This document shows positions 20,128 through 20,334 of a stretch of DNA of 20,334 bases, piece after piece. Under the pieces are notes generated by a model. The model was not told the origin of the DNA. It worked only from the letters and a program-made list of their open reading frames with translations, and ran no database searches. How positions within the stretch are numbered: the first letter of the stretch is position 1; each line of letters begins with the position of its first letter. Location: contig JACQHE010000025.1 of NCBI GenBank assembly GCA_016199185.1, positions 1-20,334 of the forward strand, read 5' to 3'. The DNA comes from Candidatus Gottesmanbacteria bacterium. Its GTDB lineage: Bacteria; Patescibacteriota; Microgenomatia; UBA10105; UBA927. Made by a program: the position numbers and the translations under genes.

Positions 20128-20334
20128 TAGAAATTTTTTGAATCCGGAAGGTCTGGAGAAGGCGATGACTTCCTTGATTCCGTGTTCTTTGGCCCAGAGG
20201 AGCGCGTGCTCAATAACCCAACTTCGCCAGTTTTCCTTTTTGTTTTAGCCTCAACAGTGTTGTTGTGATGGTTTTTTAGCTTCACCTTTTTCATTTCCAA
20301 AAAATACTTGTGGTGGACATGAGATCTTCTTGAC
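20116..20334 (-). pseudogene. Remnant or frame-disrupted gene of unknown family
   Basis: On the minus strand a protein-like frame enters from the window edge (KISCPPQVFFGNEKGEAKK) and leaves as NWRSWVIEHALLWAKEHGI... to FKKFLSGI and a TAA at 20118-20116. Between them the same frame contains a TGA and a TAA (20245-20247). One added base in the A-run near 20275 and one lost base in the A-run near 20236 would join both parts through TITTTLLRLKQKENW. It is thus either a decayed gene or an intact gene with sequencing errors in homopolymers. I do not recognise the family. The start, if any, is outside the window. Confidence 0.45.

Noticed and set aside
19812..20300. 162-codon open frame on the minus strand
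   Set aside because: Most of it is antisense to the ferredoxin. The better protein-like signal on that strand is in another frame (20116-20334).

Overview
The window looks like about 20 kb of chromosome from a Candidate Phyla Radiation (Patescibacteria) bacterium. That assignment is inferred from gene content and style: a PaaX/Cas2-like regulator of the type common in that group, small envelope proteins with one membrane span, a compact SUF operon with SufU and a short SufD, a tRNA without encoded CCA, tight ATGA overlaps, and short palindromic or tandem repeats that run through genes in frame. No lower taxon can be assigned from the sequence alone. Most genes are of medium G+C, but 7.5-9.7 kb is clearly richer in A+T.

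Layout. At 1-2.9 kb are a 5'-truncated D-Ala-D-Ala carboxypeptidase, the GTPase Era, and convergent glutamyl-tRNA synthetase. At 3-5.1 kb are three unrecognised envelope-type proteins (membrane anchored, secreted coiled coil, proline-rich single span). At 5.1-5.7 kb is a minimal IS200/IS605-type element with a hairpin at each end, followed by a REP-like palindrome and a clusterless MutY. At 6.56-7.41 kb is a PaaX/Cas2-like regulator gene bracketed by two identical, perfect 34-bp palindromes; the second abuts the promoter of tRNA-Gln(CUG). At 7.6-9.7 kb is an A+T-rich, probably acquired block: methyltransferase, conserved hypothetical, EamA-type transporter. At 9.7-13.5 kb are small accessory genes: triple zinc ribbon, GNAT, DUF5678-like, VOC, RlmI-like methyltransferase, DUF378, PIG-L deacetylase.

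From 13.5 to 20.1 kb runs one Fe-S cluster assembly operon: rrf2-type regulator, sufC, sufB (split by a 410-residue intein with a LAGLIDADG endonuclease), short sufD, Rieske protein, sufS, sufU and a three-cysteine ferredoxin. The regulator has its own 23-bp palindromic operator between promoter and start codon, so cluster status probably feeds back on the operon. SufS would supply sulfur, SufU would carry it or serve as scaffold, SufBCD would assemble the cluster, and the Rieske protein and ferredoxin are candidate electron carriers or client proteins. A minus-strand gene remnant with in-frame stops closes the window.

Three cross-cutting signals stand out. Repeats sit in frame inside conserved genes at four places (gltX twice, mutY, sufC). 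Several genes have a -10 box so close to the start codon that their mRNAs should be leaderless or nearly so. The regulator/palindrome/tRNA arrangement at 6.5-7.5 kb is the best candidate for an undescribed regulatory or mobile unit.
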